This document shows positions 1 through 12,780 of a stretch of 64,000 nt of DNA, piece after piece. Positions within the stretch are counted from its first letter, which is position 1; every line of letters begins with the position of its first letter. Location: positions 111,934-175,933 of the forward strand of contig CAJNOL010000248.1 in assembly GCA_905250125.1 (NCBI GenBank), in the 5' to 3' direction. Under the pieces are notes generated by a model that saw only the letters and a list, made by a program, of their open reading frames with translations, had not been told where the DNA came from and ran no database searches. A program made the translations under genes and the position numbers. Origin of the DNA: Rotaria sordida. Taxonomy: Eukaryota; Rotifera; Eurotatoria; Philodinida; Philodinidae.

Positions 1-385
1 AATCTATTTCTTTTCGATCTATTATGATACAATTAATATGTATTGATTAAAAATTTCTTAGAGTTCTAATGTAAAAGACTGATAATATTCAATCTCTAAT
101 GGATTCAATTACGAATAGGGAAAATTTTGTTTTTTTCATATTAGAACTCTTGAATGATGAATTATTTACTGATATATATCGCAGATAATTATTATTCATG
201 AACTAAATAATAAATGAAATTGTAATTTTTGATTTAAAGATAATTTAATAATAGTAAATCGAAGGACAAAAAAAAAAGATCTAAATACATGACTTTTGTT
301 TCCTAGACAGATGCTTCCATGACATTCACTTTTCTCCGACTGTTTATTTGAACTGTGAGCAATCAAACAAAATAAATAACCTCAC

Positions 386-466
386 CTTTACTTTGACATT
401 AATCTTCGCCTTCACTTTACCGTCTGTCTTCTCAATATTATCAAAGCAACTGTTTTTTTCAACCAT
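386..466 (-). CDS. Possible first exon of a gene leaving the window
   Basis: Read on the minus strand, an ATG at 466 opens 27 codons (start MVEKNSCFDNIEK, then a Lys/Val-rich end NVKVK) and reaches a GTGAGG donor at 385-380 in phase 0. The exon is denser in G and C than the surroundings. No convincing continuation was found between 1 and 380; an acceptor-like CAG near 341 could lead to a short second exon. I do not recognise the product. It may be the 5' end of a gene lying left of the window, or chance. Confidence 0.2.
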
Positions 467-970
467 GAAAAGAAACATATGACAGACAACTATATGAAAG
501 AAATGTAGTTAGTTAATGATTTGTCTCTTTGCATTAGCTATTTATATATGTTGAACATGTGTGTCGAATACAAAAATTATTAAAAAGCAGATTTATTTCG
601 TTAATAGACATATTGAAGCAGCATGACCTTTGACATAGAAAGATTTGAACACGAACGGAAAGATCGAATTAGTGCAGAATAGTTTATTCATGATCTAATG
701 AGTACCAATTATTCAATTTACTATTGCCATGCATTAGGATAATATATTGAAGTTTTGTATTTTACTACTTATAACTTCCGTACATAGACAAGATTACTTG
801 ATTCATTAGAAAATATGAATAAACGATAGACATTAAATCATGATGACCTTGTTCTATGTGACAAAGACTGATTAATAATAAAAAACTATAATGTTTTTAT
901 TATAGAAATATTCATGATAAAGAAAAATTCATGAACTATATTAATCCGATGTAGTGATCGGTGGCGGCAA

Positions 971-1057
971 TCATGGATGGAACCAATCTGAGTAGTTCAG
1001 ACTGGTACCAGGTCGATCGGTAACTGACACCGATTCCGTTTCAGATGGCGGCGGTAG
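971..1057 (-). other. GC-richer coding-like island, possible terminal exon
   Basis: On the minus strand a polypyrimidine tract plus TGCAG acceptor (AG at 1059-1058) is followed by 29 in-frame codons to a TGA at 973-971: a Pro/Ser/Thr-rich peptide ending NYSDWFHP. The island (about 940-1260) is much less AT-rich than its flanks. No upstream exon could be joined with confidence, so this may be a gene remnant or a repeat end. Confidence 0.2.
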
Positions 1058-1877
1058 CTGCAATTTTTTTTTTTTTTTTGATAAATTTTGAAATGAAAAA
1101 GACAGAAAACACTGATAGAGAACTTATTGACAAGAAACCAGAAGGCAATATCTACGAAAACTAATTTGAGATGTTGGAAATTTTTAAAAATTTGTGTATC
1201 ATAACAGCGGTGGCTTACACCTTGAGTCAACGGATACAAAACAAAGCCGGTAAAAAGTATCGTATATCTTCGGGATAACTATCCAATGCCATCGATTAGA
1301 AAATCTCATTGAGAATATCCAAGTATAGTTAGATCGGATCCGGACCACACGTCATTATGACTGTATACAGTTCCAAATTCAATCATTAAAAAACTGTAAC
1401 TTGCATGTAAAATACAATTATTTTTCTTGTCTATGTACCAATTAATCATAAAATTGATTCAAATAGATAATTGTTTACTACAATGAATGATTTATTTATT
1501 TTTTTTTCTAGTAGAGATAAAAATTAGCAAATGTAAATTTCACAATTCACAGAACTAAAATATTTCGCAAACGAACAACGTCATTTATTATTGTTTAGTA
1601 CTCAAAATTATGTTTTTTTTTTAAGGTGAAAAAAAGAAATGAAAACAATATCACTGGTGTAGATTTTCGTTTTTTTTTTTTTATAAAAATTCTCTTTGTA
1701 TAAATGAAATACGAAAAAAGAACTTTGAAATTTCCACTACCATCAAGAGTAGAAATCTATTAGCAAAAAAAAAAAAGAAAAAAAAAATCATCTGAATCAA
1801 TAGAAAAAAAAAATAGAACCAACAATAACAAAGAGCACAAAAAAAAAAGAAAAAGAAAAAGAAGACAAGAAATCTCA

Positions 1878-4207
1878 TCATACAGTTGATGAATTTGTCT
1901 TTCCATTAAACATTGATAAAGAACCATCTTTAAATCCAACAGCAAGCAATGGTCGATATTGATGAAATGATAAACATGATGTTTGAGCAAATTTTGAATT
2001 TTTTATATCAAAAAGTAAATCACCAAAACATGTTTTAAATTGTAAAGCATTTGCTGTTGCTAATGATAATACATTACCTGTTGAATGAATATCAGCTGCT
2101 GATATATGTTGTGATGTTTGTGGTACAGGTAATTCAGCACTAATACCTGTTTCAGTATCCCATCGTCTTAATTGTCCCATATTACTTATTGATAATAAAC
2201 GATTATTTATATCAGATTTTAATGTAATTATAGATGAATGACGATTCAATGGTGTTGGTGATGGACTTATACCAATTGGATTTTCTCGTGAACGTGTATC
2301 AAAACAGCGTACTGTTCCATCACCCATACCAGCTGCACAATAACCATTTGAATCTGATACAAGACAATAAACACCACCAGATGTACCTGTATCCATTGTA
2401 TATAAACGACGTTCACGTTCAACATCCCATAGAGATATATAATCAATATTAGAACTTGATGTATATATACGACATAATTGTTGATTCCAATCAACAACAA
2501 ATTTTGCTTGTGATGTAGAAGTTGGATTAGATATTGAACGATGATGATGATGAGATGAATGAATATGAGTATATTGATCATATAAAGCTATCCATGATGA
2601 AATAAGACGTTGAGTAGATTCATCAAATATACGAATAGCACTTGTATCAGTTCCAACACAAATTAATGTTCGATCATGTGCATTAATAAAATCTAATGTA
2701 TTGATTGTTGAACCTATTGAACCAACCTAAAAAATAAATTAAAAATAAAACGATAGATACATATCAGATAAGACACTAAAGGTGGACCATTTTATTATTA
2801 AGTGTTAAGTAAAGTCATTTAACATAATGATCCACTCCTAGATGATACATGAAATTCGTTAATGTATAAAACGATATTAATAGTTGATGAAGAAGCATCA
2901 CCAAGTGAAACTCGTCAATCGAATCGATATTTTACCCATAAGTAGGATTGGTCTCCATGTACTCTCCTTCTTAAGTTATTACAATTTTACTTAATTTTTT
3001 ATCTCCCACAAGGTATCTGTGAAAAAATCGAAGTATGAAAGTTTACCTATATGTAACTCTCTTAGACATTAGAATGTCCTAAAAATTTCAGTCCAATGGA
3101 ATTTATTCTTTCTTAGGTCTTGAATATTGAGAAATAATCATATGTCCCAAAGAAAGATGTTTTCAGCATTCGATATCTCAAGTGCAATACTCCATTTTCG
3201 GTTTGAAATTTTTAGGATATTCTAAAGTCTACGAGAGTTACATGTAGGCAAAATTTCATACTTCGATAGTTTCATCAATACCTTGTCTAAGATAAAAAAT
3301 GAATCCGAGTCCAATTTTTTATTTTGTGTCAGACTCGATTCCACGTTTTTGTGAATCCGCTGCTTTCCAGGTGAGAAATATAGCAACAGGATATAAGTGT
3401 ATGTTGAGTTTTTTCTTCAGAGTGTAACGAATAAATTGCTAAAACCTTGATCTTCTACTTGTTCATGCAAACGAAGAGTGATATGTATTGATGGAAAAAA
3501 TCTCGAGTTTGAACCCGTCCGAATCCACAAAAACGCTGATCCGCAGCTTCCTGCATACACTCACCAAAAACTCCTGTTTGTTTTCTAACGGTAAGGAAAA
3601 TTCTCATGTAGACTAATACTTTTCTTAGTTCCTTTTTTTTGTTCTATTTTAGCAAAAATTCAACAACAACAACCTTCAATATCGATTTTGAACGTGGACT
3701 TCCATCAAATTCATAAAAATTTAAATTTCCACTTGAATTTGCTACAACTAAATAATTTTCATATGGATGAAGACGTAAAACAAGTGGAGTAGCACTTGAT
3801 ATACGATTATTAAATATTGTTTCACGCATATGTTGAAAATCAGCTAATCGACTAGGATTTGAACGTATACAATGATTACGCCAATAACGATTACTACGTG
3901 CAAAAAAATCATTTTCATCTTCTATATATGAAGCACCACGTTGTTGTGTTATACCAGATCCAAGATCACGTGTTATTGTATTTGATACACGAAATCGACT
4001 ACAACACCAGTGAAAAAATGTTGTACTTATTGGTTGTTGTAAATTTGTAAGAATTTTTTCCGATAATTGTACCATTTCATATGATGGATCTGATGAAGCA
4101 ACAGTTTGTATTGCTTCTGTAACTTTATCAAAAACAGTTTTATATAATAAACTACCAGTACGATTAACATTACTTGTAATATTTGTTCCACTAGTATTTG
4201 TTGTTGC

Positions 4208-4240
<33 letters not shown>

Positions 4241-7200
4241 CGTTGTTGTTGATGTTTGAGGAAATAAATTTAAAAAATGATGTAATGCAACAAGAACTTC
4301 TTGTCGAACAAGTGGTGAACCATCATGAAGACAACGTATAAGTGCAATAGCTGCTTCTTTTGATTGTTCACTTCGACGTTCACTTAATTCATTACCAGAT
4401 GTTGATGATGATAAATATGTACCTAAAGCATATGCACAAGCAGCACGAACTTCAGGAGTATCATGTGTAGTAAGTAAACTTTGTAATGTATCAGGTGCAC
4501 GAATAAGAACAGCTTTTTCACATGCATTTGCATTTAAACGCCATGCTTGTCCAAGAAATAATGTTGACCAGAGAAAAAGAGCTGATGTTTCATGAAAATA
4601 TGTTGTTGGTGTATTTAAAATATCAAGTACACGAGACATGACTGGTAATAATTCATCCTAAAATCAAAAAACAAAAATATGATAGATCATATAATAATGG
4701 ATAAAAGTTTAGAGTAGATGGATTTTTTGATTTTTCTTCTCGAAACAAAAAGAAAAAAAAAACATTTGATTAACTGAAAGAATTCTTTTTGAAAGTTGTT
4801 GTAGACGTCTTAATTTTTCAGACATCTTCATCAAAGTAGTTTTTAGATCCACAAGTCTCTCAATAGAGAATTCTTTTAGTTATTCGAATATTTTTTCAGA
4901 TTCGTCCTAGTTATTACCATCGAGAAGAAAATTCAAAAATACAACTGCTTTAAACTTTGCACGATACTAAACATTTAACTCAAATTCAAATAGTAGTTTA
5001 ATTAGTCGATGAATTTTTCTATCAAATGTATTCAAATTCGAAATTTCATCGATGAGCGATGAGAAGAAGATTTCTGAGAAACCAAGCATGGGAACTTTCA
5101 GATTTCAGAAGACTATGTAAAAATTAACTTTTAAGAGTGCCATCTTATAGAGTGAATAAAATTAGGAGTCGCCATATTTCCTACGATCTTCTCTTAAAAA
5201 GTTATAAGCGTTACAAAAAAATGAAAAAAACAGCGAAATCTATCATAGCATTGCTAATAACTTTTTAAGGCAAGGTTGTAGAAAATGTGGCAACCCCTCA
5301 TTTTATTCTCTCTTTAAGGTGACACTTTTAAGAAATAATTTTCACATAGTCTTCTGAGATCTGAAAGCCTCAGTATTTGGTTTCTCAGAAATCTTCCTCT
5401 CATAGTCCATCGATGAAACTTCAGTTTCGAATGCATTTGATCGAGAACTCTATTAGCAGCTATTCAAACTACTATTTGGTTTCTAGATAAATGCTTAACA
5501 TAGTAGAAAGAAATACGTTAGTCTTCTATTTTTCACCAGTACTATAGATAGTGTATATATATAATGTTCAGTATCTGCGTATCTGTCTATGCCAGGTCAA
5601 AAGACAAAGGTTAAACGTCGAATAAGGCTGCAAGGAGTAAGGCTACATGGCCTATTAGTGATATAAAGATATCACGTAGTAGGACTTCTATGAATATAAT
5701 GTAGAGTGTCTGTGCGTCTGTTACCGAGTGAAAGGTTGAAGTTTTAATGTCGCACGTTAAAGAAAAAAATGTTGCCGTCCAGTGTGCATGGATTCTCGCT
5801 AGTACTTAATATATATATATATACCTGTCCTTTAGTATAATTATCAACTAAACAAGTTAAATTAAAAGCAGCTAATGCACGAACACCATTTGACGATCGA
5901 GCATCTGTTAATGTTGAAATAAAATATTCATGACCTTTTTCACGTATAATATCTATTTGACATGCCTATAGAAAAAAAAAAGAGACTTAATAAAATAATT
6001 GAATGAATTTGACATACTCGATCAACTGCTAATATTTTAGCCCAAATAAAAACAAGATATGGTCGTAAATCATCACTTGTTGCTTGTAATAAACGAAGTA
6101 CATAAGGAAATATACCAACTGATAGTGCAAGATGAACAGCCCATGTACCAATATCAAGAAAACGTGCAAGTAAATCAAGTGCTCGTTGTCGATGAGATTG
6201 ACTGAGTAATACCTTTAAATAAAACGTAATTAATTTTTTTGTTTTTATTATACAAAAAAAAACACAAACAACTAACTTGTAAAACAATTGGTAATTGTTC
6301 AGGTTGTTTTAATTGTTCTTTTTCAACCGTTGTTGTTAATAAAGAATTTTCACCAAGCCATACTGAAAATGCTGTTAATTGATCAGCAAAAAATGAACTT
6401 GGTTCATAAACAGGTTCACGTATACCACTTTCTGTTTGTTTTAATACAGATGGTAATTGTTTAAGACATAGATCAAGCGCCATATCCCATGCATTCCTAA
6501 TAAAAAAAGAAAGTTTTTTTTTTTTTTTTTATAAAACAAATAGATTCTAATCGCTTTCATTGTTTAATGACTTAAAATATAGTTCGAAGTTTCACTTTTT
6601 TTTTGTATTATTAAAATTGTACATTGAAGTCTTTGATCGTTTTAGAAGTAAAGAACTACAGATATTGGGCTGACTTGTAGTAACGGCAGCGCTAGATTTT
6701 CTGATCCTCTCGACAGAAAAAAGTTTTCATTCGTTGATTAGAAAGATGTTTTTTTTTTTTTTACAGAAATAATATTCAAACATGCATCTTTTTTGAGATG
6801 AATTTTTTTCAACTATCTTACTTACATGAAAAATGAAATGGAAATTGAAATGTGGAATGATTGTCAGGAAATTATTAAGCATGCATGCACATGAATATTA
6901 ATAACTATGAATAATTTGAAAAAGTAAACAAGATTATTTTTTTTTTGAAAGTCGATATTTGTGTTATTATAGGAAAAAGTTTTCATTTTAATAAGAAATA
7001 AATTTATATGACACAATATCATGCTTAGTAATAATGTTCGTACATGTGAATTTTTATTTTTATTAACATGCAGAATTGAATATATAGTTCGAATAATCTA
7101 GTAGGTATATTTTATCACTAACATAACACGCAAGAATGTTACATACAAGTGTTGACAAGGTTAAACATCATGCAAGTCTATACAGATATTATTATGTTAG

Positions 7201-10200
7201 AGAAAGACAAGGAAAGCTTAAAACGTCATGCATAAACAACATATCAAAAATAAATCGGGAATATCACAATAGGTCTCGTCGAGATTAGTCAAAGCCTATA
7301 AGAGTGCATTCCCAAGTTATTACAATTCTAATGACTTTTGTATCTTTGACAAAGCATTTGTGAAACAATCGAACTACAAAATTTCAATCTGAAATCGACT
7401 AGTCTCATTAATCAAGCCCATCGAGTTCAAAAATTTTTGAATTCAGATCTGATTGAGTAAAATTTGTTGGACTCCGACTCGCAGTTCCCTACCGATGTGG
7501 TCTACTCGTTAGAACCTACGTATGGATAAAACATCAGTTCGATTAGCAAGTCACACTTACGAACTTTTTCTCGTCAACATAAAATTAGTTTAATTATTTT
7601 TGTCTGAATAATAATCTTAAATTAACTTTATGATTGTTTATCATTTTCTATTCGAATTATAAAGAATCTTCAAACTATATTTTAACGTACGTATCAGAAA
7701 TAAAAAACAAAAAAATCTATTCAAATTTACTAACCATAATCGATGTTCAAACATAGGTGGTAATGTTGGTCTTGAACAAACATGACAACCATATGAACGC
7801 ATAATTCTTTCAGCAAGAAGAAAATTTCGAAAAAGTGAAGCAACTAATAGATCTTGTCGAAATAAACGTTGAAATGTATCTTTAGGTAATGAATTCCATG
7901 CAATTGTATCTGTTACAGCAGTAAATATCCAATTTAATTCACCTAACATTGATTTTCGATCAGTAACTGTACCAGGTATTTTATCAATCATCTCTTGATC
8001 AATATTTGGATTAAGACGACTTATATTTTTTTGTAAAACATACCAACGTAATGCTATTCTTATAGGTGTTGTTAAACAAGATGTAAATAAATCAGCTGGT
8101 AATTCAGGATTCATAGGTAAAAGTTCATTTTCACTACAAGCACCAAGTAAAATATCATGTATAGGTGAAGATGTAGGAAGAAGTGGTGCTATTTGTGCTG
8201 CTGGATGAACATTCGTCGAAGAAGAAGGAAAAGAAGTTTGTGCTAAATTTCGTCGAGCTTCGTCAAGTTCTTTATCAATTTGTTCAGCAAATTTAACAAA
8301 TAAATTAAGAACAACACCGGCATGAGAACAATCAAATACATAAATTGATGGTGAACTCATCCATTTTTGTAAATCATATAGAGATAATGGTATATATTGT
8401 GTAAAATTTTTATTAAATACCCAAATTTCTCCATTAGCTGTAGGACGTGGTACACCATGACCATTATAATGAAATAGAATACGTTCCTCCTATAGAAAGA
8501 AAATGGCATAAAAGTCTATTCATGAAATTTTTTGTTTTTATTCGAAAATCGTCACTAATTGTTTTAGTATCATTCCGCTATTTTTGAAACATGCTAGTGA
8601 AAAACTTTTTTCTCGCAGATCAAATGAAGCTATTGAAGCAAGTAGATGGGAATTCTGCTAACAATGTGCGCTCTATGAATGCATTTCGAGGCCTACCAAT
8701 GTAAAAAAAACAGTAACAAAAAAAAAGTTGAATATTAATAACATAGAATAAAGTAACTTTTTCTATTATTTTTCACTTTTTAAAGTATTTCGGATACTTG
8801 TTTCACTGTAAGAAGTACTTGATAATACCTTCCTATCTCATGAATCATATAAAGTACTTTGTAGGACTTTCGAAAGTAATAAAAAGTACTTTTTACTTAT
8901 AAGTATATTTAAAGTCGCTCACTTAAAAAGGTTCACTTATAAGTACTTTTTCCACTTTGTGAAAAAAATATTAAAAGTACTTAATAGTAACTTTTTTGGA
9001 TCACAACTTTTACATGGATATTGCACGAACTTTCCGAATAACCTGATAATGAATTAGTCAATCTTTTAATTGGTCCAAATGTCGCATGATAAGAGTGCAC
9101 TGTCATATCAAAAAGTTGGCAATGATTTTATACTTATAATCTTTTCAACGTAATAGCATTTCAATCATAGAAAAAAAAACTAATGCTATGTATTTCAAAA
9201 TATAATGTGCTTCACTGTATTTTGAATAACTTTTGATAGGAACATCATAGAGACATGCATTGAAGAGAGAAGCCTCGGGGATCATTTGAAATAACCAATC
9301 AGATGAATTCTTAGTAGAAATTTTCGAAAACAATATTCTGAAGCGATTTGTCTTTCGATCTGTCCAAGGCTGACATTTCTAGCTTGTTTCATTCGAGAGT
9401 TACAAGCCTTTTCCTGAGATCTCTGATTTCAACCAATTAATTTGTGATCACCCGAAAAGACAGCTAGGCAGGTATAATTCACTGTGCTGAGTTGAATAGT
9501 GATATTTGCTTTTAGGTTCGAACTGATCTGACACCGTTATCTTAATATTTCTGAAATATCAACTCATTCGTTACATATCAAGGCTGATTGTGGAATTTCA
9601 GAAATATTGAGATAATACAGTCAGATCAGTTCGAATCTAAAACACAAATATCGCTATTCGACTTGGTACGGTTACTTACCCCTACCTAGCTGCTTTTCTG
9701 GGTGATCAGAAGTCAATTGGCTGAAATTGGAAGTTTCAAGAGAAGTTTTATAACTCTCGAATGAAACAAGCTATGAATGTCGGTCTTGTGCAGATCGAAA
9801 GAGAAGTAGCTTCAGAATAGCGTTTTCGAAATTCTCCACCAACAATCTACCAGGAGTGGATCCAGGATTTTAGAGAGGTGGTGGCGGTTTCTAAATAATA
9901 TCACCCGAGGTAGTATGAATTTTTATGGAAATAGATAAAGTAGTGTTGTCCTTTTCTTACAATTCTTTATTTCCGTTTTATACAGTAAATGTATAAATTC
10001 ATGAGACAAAAAAACCTTTTTTTCAGACAAATTTTAGCAGAAAATCTAGAAAAACCAATTGACGATTAGATTTTCCAAATTCATCAATTCCAACATCAAT
10101 ATTTAGATCTAAATCTCGATAAATATATATCATAGCTAATCCATGAAGTCTTGTTTCCAACATGGTCGAACGTAAATAAGTCTTCAGTAATTTGAGGACA

Positions 10201-12780
10201 GAGAATGTTTGTTCTATAGTTACTGTTGTCATTAGTAGAATTGTACAGATTTTCAATAAAACTTTCATGTTTGGGTAAAACGCTTCAGGAAAAGCAGCAT
10301 AGGTATCAATTATTGTATCTGGTAAAAATATTTGTTGTTTACGTTTCATTTTGATTGTAGTTATATTGCTAGTTCTCTTTCTCGTAGAGAAGAGTCTAGC
10401 AAGAATAAATTGTTTGCTTGCTTGTGTGTTCGCACTTCACTAATTGGTCCAAGAATAATGTGAAAACAAAAGGAATTAGTTTCCATAAAACTTGACCAAA
10501 GGTAATTAAGGGTGTGGAACGCGAATCCGAGAGCAGTTTTAATTAATTAATTATTAATTACTAATTAACTGATTAATAATGATTAATGTTTTTTAAAAAA
10601 CTTGATGCAAGGTGATTGAATGTGGAGAATCCGAATCCGAGATCAGTTTTAATTAATTAATTATTAACTAATTGTTAATTATTTATGTTTTTCAAAAACT
10701 TGACCAAAGGTAGTTAAGGGCGAGGAAGCCGAGGTCAGCCGCACTTTTCTTTTATGACTATTTTTACAAATTTTTTTGTCTAGAAAAATTGATCAAAGGC
10801 TATTGAAGGTAAAAAATCGGAATCTATGATTAGTTTCTGTTAACACTATAGCAAGAATAACAAATAGTAAAATTTATGAAGTATTTCTTATAAATGAAAG
10901 TGTCTAGAGCTGAGATATCGGCAATAGTTAAATGTGTAAATAGGTATCATGTGTAGAAATAGATGGTTGCGGGTGCTAGAACGTAATAATTGGTAGTTGT
11001 CGTTCTCAAGAGAAACTTCAAGTGAAAACCATCTACTTGGCAACAAGGCTCGACGTGGGTGTGAATAATGAGAACATCTGCAGCCACATCCTAGTTTGCT
11101 GAGAGATCAGAAACAGCATTTCTACGAGAAAGAGCTGAGCGAGTCCGCAGACGAGCGTAACTTTTTGAAGATTGTAATTGTGTAATCCTTTCATCGTTTT
11201 TCTTTTCTCTTTAATTGTAAATTTGTGCATACATAGTTTATTGTACCTTCCTATAGTCATTTCCTGATGATGACAATTGATAATTGTTGAGAGTTCGAAA
11301 TAAAAATAATAATTTTCATTGAAAATTTACAATGCTTCTTCTTGCAGTGCTTTACTCGATAATAAATCATATTTTTTCGAAGACATCCAAAAGTAACATT
11401 AAAGAAGGCAGTTCTAAAAATTTAATTTCTATGGCATATGTTTTACGTATTTCGATCAATATGTATTGAAGAGATTAGATCTTTCTAAGAAAGTATTCAA
11501 AGCTATAGATCAAACAATTAGACAAATCTTTTTTAATCGAGATTTTATCTTGATTGTATTTTGAACATTGTAACTTTTTGTTTGTTATAGCTTAATTTTG
11601 AAGTATCTTGGAATAAAGCGTCGACGAATGGTAGTTATGACTAATGCCGTTTTTTGCACCTGTCGCTATTACTCACCCGAGAACTTTATTAAACATTTCA
11701 AATCGTATTTTAACGATCAAAACTGATATTTGGTTAATTTTTTGTATTGCAAGATATTATTTCTTGAGTTTAAACATTAGAGAAACATTTTAAAAGTTTT
11801 CGCCATCACTTCTATTCTTAGGAGAGTGACGATCGCCGGATCGCCAAAATGGTGGATCCGCCACTGGGTCTCTATAGTAGTCCTATCAAAAGTTATTCAA
11901 AAAAAAACAATGAAGCACATTATATTTTGAAATGAATAATAGTGATCCTGTAAGATCATTACAATTGCATTGATTAGAAATGTCGATTTGACATTCAATG
12001 AAACAGAGCTGAGCATCTTCATGGCAACGAATACTTGGGGACGTCACTGTCAATAGGAAAAAGAATTGATAGTGCCGTCCCCTAGTACTCGTTGCCATGA
12101 AGATGCCCAGCTCTACTTTGAATAAAGGCGTTTCTTGAGCTATGAACAAAGAAATAATCCAGAGATTGTTGTAGATATTTAAGAAGACAGTTATCCAGTA
12201 TTTTCAATTTGTATACATACTCTAGCATTACGTCGTAAAGTCATACATAATTTTTTAATATCTTCTTGTGTTGGGTCAAGACTTGATTTATATCGTGCTT
12301 TAGATTGCCATCGTTCATATTGACGTTGTAATTCAGCAGCTATAGTTTCAAGGGCTCGTCGAGGTGTCATAGAAAATGGATCTCAAAAAAAGAAAAAAGA
12401 ATTAAATAATATTCTATAAAATTTCTAAGAACAACTATTTACCAATCCAACATTCAAGTTTTGAACATGGGCTTGTTTTTGTTACATCTGGTGGATCAAC
12501 ACCTATGTGAAGACACATAACCAATGCAACACTAACTGTTTTCATCTATTTAGAAAGAATAATAATAAAAACAAAAATGCATAGAAATCAATTGAATTTG
12601 TTTTTTTTTTTTTTGTGTTTTTGATTATCATACTCGATCACGTAATCGCCATTCAACTTCAACTGAATCAGGAACATTTAAATTTTCATGGTGATGAGCT
12701 GTTTGAAATGCTAATGGATTTTTCCAATCTTCGAGTTTTTCAAGTTCACTAGCAGGTGTTACATAAAATGTATCACACAT
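1878..12780 (-). CDS. RPTOR: Raptor, regulatory-associated protein of mTOR
   Basis: Nine exons (transcript order): 12634-12780, 12443-12545, 12221-12381, 7735-8489, 6277-6496, 6018-6212, 5825-5965, 3674-4657, 1878-2726; 3555 nt, 1184 residues (human raptor 1335). Raptor is the mTORC1 scaffold that recruits substrates and signals amino-acid status at lysosomes. The N-terminal caspase-like domain covers about residues 50-330, with the His-Cys dyad positions visible as HYNGHG (H148) and DCSHAG (C191). HEAT repeats follow to about 720 ([25 protein letters not shown]), then WD40 repeats from about 840 to the end. A poly-Thr tract encoded by a triplet repeat interrupts the HEAT/WD linker. The donor GTTAGT at 7734-7729 was chosen because it restores the family Trp-x-Ala-Trp-Asp junction. 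An acceptor-like TTTAG lies 8 nt upstream of the ATG. Several introns are swollen by repeats. Confidence 0.96.
2990..3300. repeat. Imperfect palindrome in the last RPTOR intron
   Basis: Arms 2990-3095 and about 3207-3300 are inverted copies (shared cores such as ATGTAACTCTC and CCTAAAAATTTCA). A diverged single-arm copy is seen at about 7305-7400 in another RPTOR intron, so this is a dispersed foldback or MITE-like family. No coding capacity is seen. Confidence 0.75.
3408..3562 (+). repeat. Dispersed repeat, copy 1
   Basis: About 155 bp matching 14810-14965 in the same orientation. Shared landmarks are GAGTTTTTTCTT, a GTATTGATGG/AGAAA stretch, and a conserved end GATCCGCAGCTTCCT / GATCCGTAGCTTCCT. 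Both copies sit in introns. Class unknown. Confidence 0.7.
4204..4257. repeat. Triplet microsatellite inside an RPTOR exon
   Basis: A run of TTG triplets on the plus strand, mildly interrupted, encodes an uninterrupted Thr tract in raptor on the minus strand. It lies in the variable linker between HEAT and WD40 domains, where length change is likely tolerated. Confidence 0.85.
4950..5515. repeat. Long imperfect palindrome in RPTOR intron 7
   Basis: Arms about 4950-5215 and 5260-5515 are inverted copies. Matching landmarks include TTTCTGAGAAACCAA (left) with TTGGTTTCTCAGAAA (right), and AGAAGACTATGT with ACATAGTCTTCT. The loop is about 45 bp. It looks like a foldback/MITE insertion; no open frame. 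Confidence 0.8.
6497..7734. other. RPTOR intron 5 with one half-palindrome remnant
   Basis: The 1238-bp intron holds a diverged single arm (about 7305-7400, landmark AAGTTATTACAATTCTAA) of the palindrome found at 2990-3300. I see nothing else identifiable in the remaining AT-rich sequence. Confidence 0.5.
8745..9008. repeat. AAGTACTT-rich inverted-repeat element
   Basis: The motif AAGTACTT or close variants recurs about eight times in 260 bp. The outer ends are imperfect inverted repeats (AAAGTAACTTTTT on the left, AAAAGTACTTAATAGTAACTTTTTT on the right, read inverted). The architecture resembles the GGTAAC-rich element at 61010-61332. Probable non-autonomous DNA transposon; no coding capacity. 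Confidence 0.55.
9305..9838. repeat. Long palindrome in RPTOR intron 3
   Basis: Arms about 9305-9540 and 9585-9838 are inverted copies. Landmarks are TAGCTTGTTTCATTCGAGAG (left) and CTCTCGAATGAAACAAGCTA (right), and TCAGATCAGTTCGAA with TTCGAACTGATCTGA. It directly abuts the hAT element end at 9851. Confidence 0.85.
10023..10349 (-). pseudogene. hAT transposase fragment, dimerisation domain
   Basis: This is an open frame of 108 codons with the conserved hAT C-terminal pattern: a hydrophobic FYPNM segment, the [11 protein letters not shown] motif (here [11 protein letters not shown]) and TYLRSTM. The catalytic core upstream is not recoverable, so it is a remnant. Closest in style to zinc-finger MYM-type 1-like transposases, from family knowledge. 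Confidence 0.8.
10497..10840. repeat. Tandem repeat, about 100-bp period, four copies
   Basis: Copies start near 10497, 10598, 10697 and 10786. Each opens with a variant of AAAACTTGACCAAAGG and the first two are followed by a TTAATTAATTAATTATTAA tract. It lies within the hAT element and decays left to right. Confidence 0.75.
12004..12115. repeat. Near-perfect hairpin in RPTOR intron 3
   Basis: Arms 12004-12053 and 12067-12115 are inverted copies (AGAGCTGAGCATCTTCATGG against CCATGAAGATGCCCAGCTCT) around a loop of about 13 bp. Conservation between arms is higher than in the other palindromes here, so it is recent or selected. The spanning open frame at 11886-12149 is an artefact. Confidence 0.8.

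Larger units (their letters stand above)
1..1877. other. Gene-poor left flank
   Basis: Apart from the two weak exon candidates at 386-466 and 971-1057, this stretch is AT-rich with many A and T runs (for example 1668-1682 and 1765-1860). I see no supported gene, RNA or transposon. The A-rich block at 1765-1860 directly follows the RPTOR stop codon on the minus strand and is likely its 3' untranslated region. Confidence 0.5.
9851..11866 (-). mobile_element. Degenerate hAT-family DNA transposon
   Basis: The two ends are imperfect terminal inverted repeats: CAGGAGTGGATCCAGGATTTT starts at 9851, and the right end read inverted gives CAGTGGCGGATCCACCATTTT, ending at 11866. Inside, minus strand 10023-10349 encodes 108 residues of a hAT C-terminal dimerisation domain ([20 protein letters not shown], then [20 protein letters not shown]). 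The rest of the transposase is eroded. It sits in RPTOR intron 3. I could not define a clean 8-bp target duplication. A roughly 70-bp inverted pair flanks the region (9175-9258 against 11868-11940), suggesting insertion into an older repeat. Confidence 0.75.

Noticed and set aside
1681-1990. Phe-rich open frames
   Set aside because: They read through A/T homopolymers in the RPTOR 3' region.
9501-9530. tRNA-like GGTTCGAA sequence
   Set aside because: No cloverleaf can be formed; it is part of the palindrome arm.
11886-12149. Minus-strand frame of 87 codons
   Set aside because: It spans the hairpin 12004-12115; the two arms force complementary codons, so openness is incidental.
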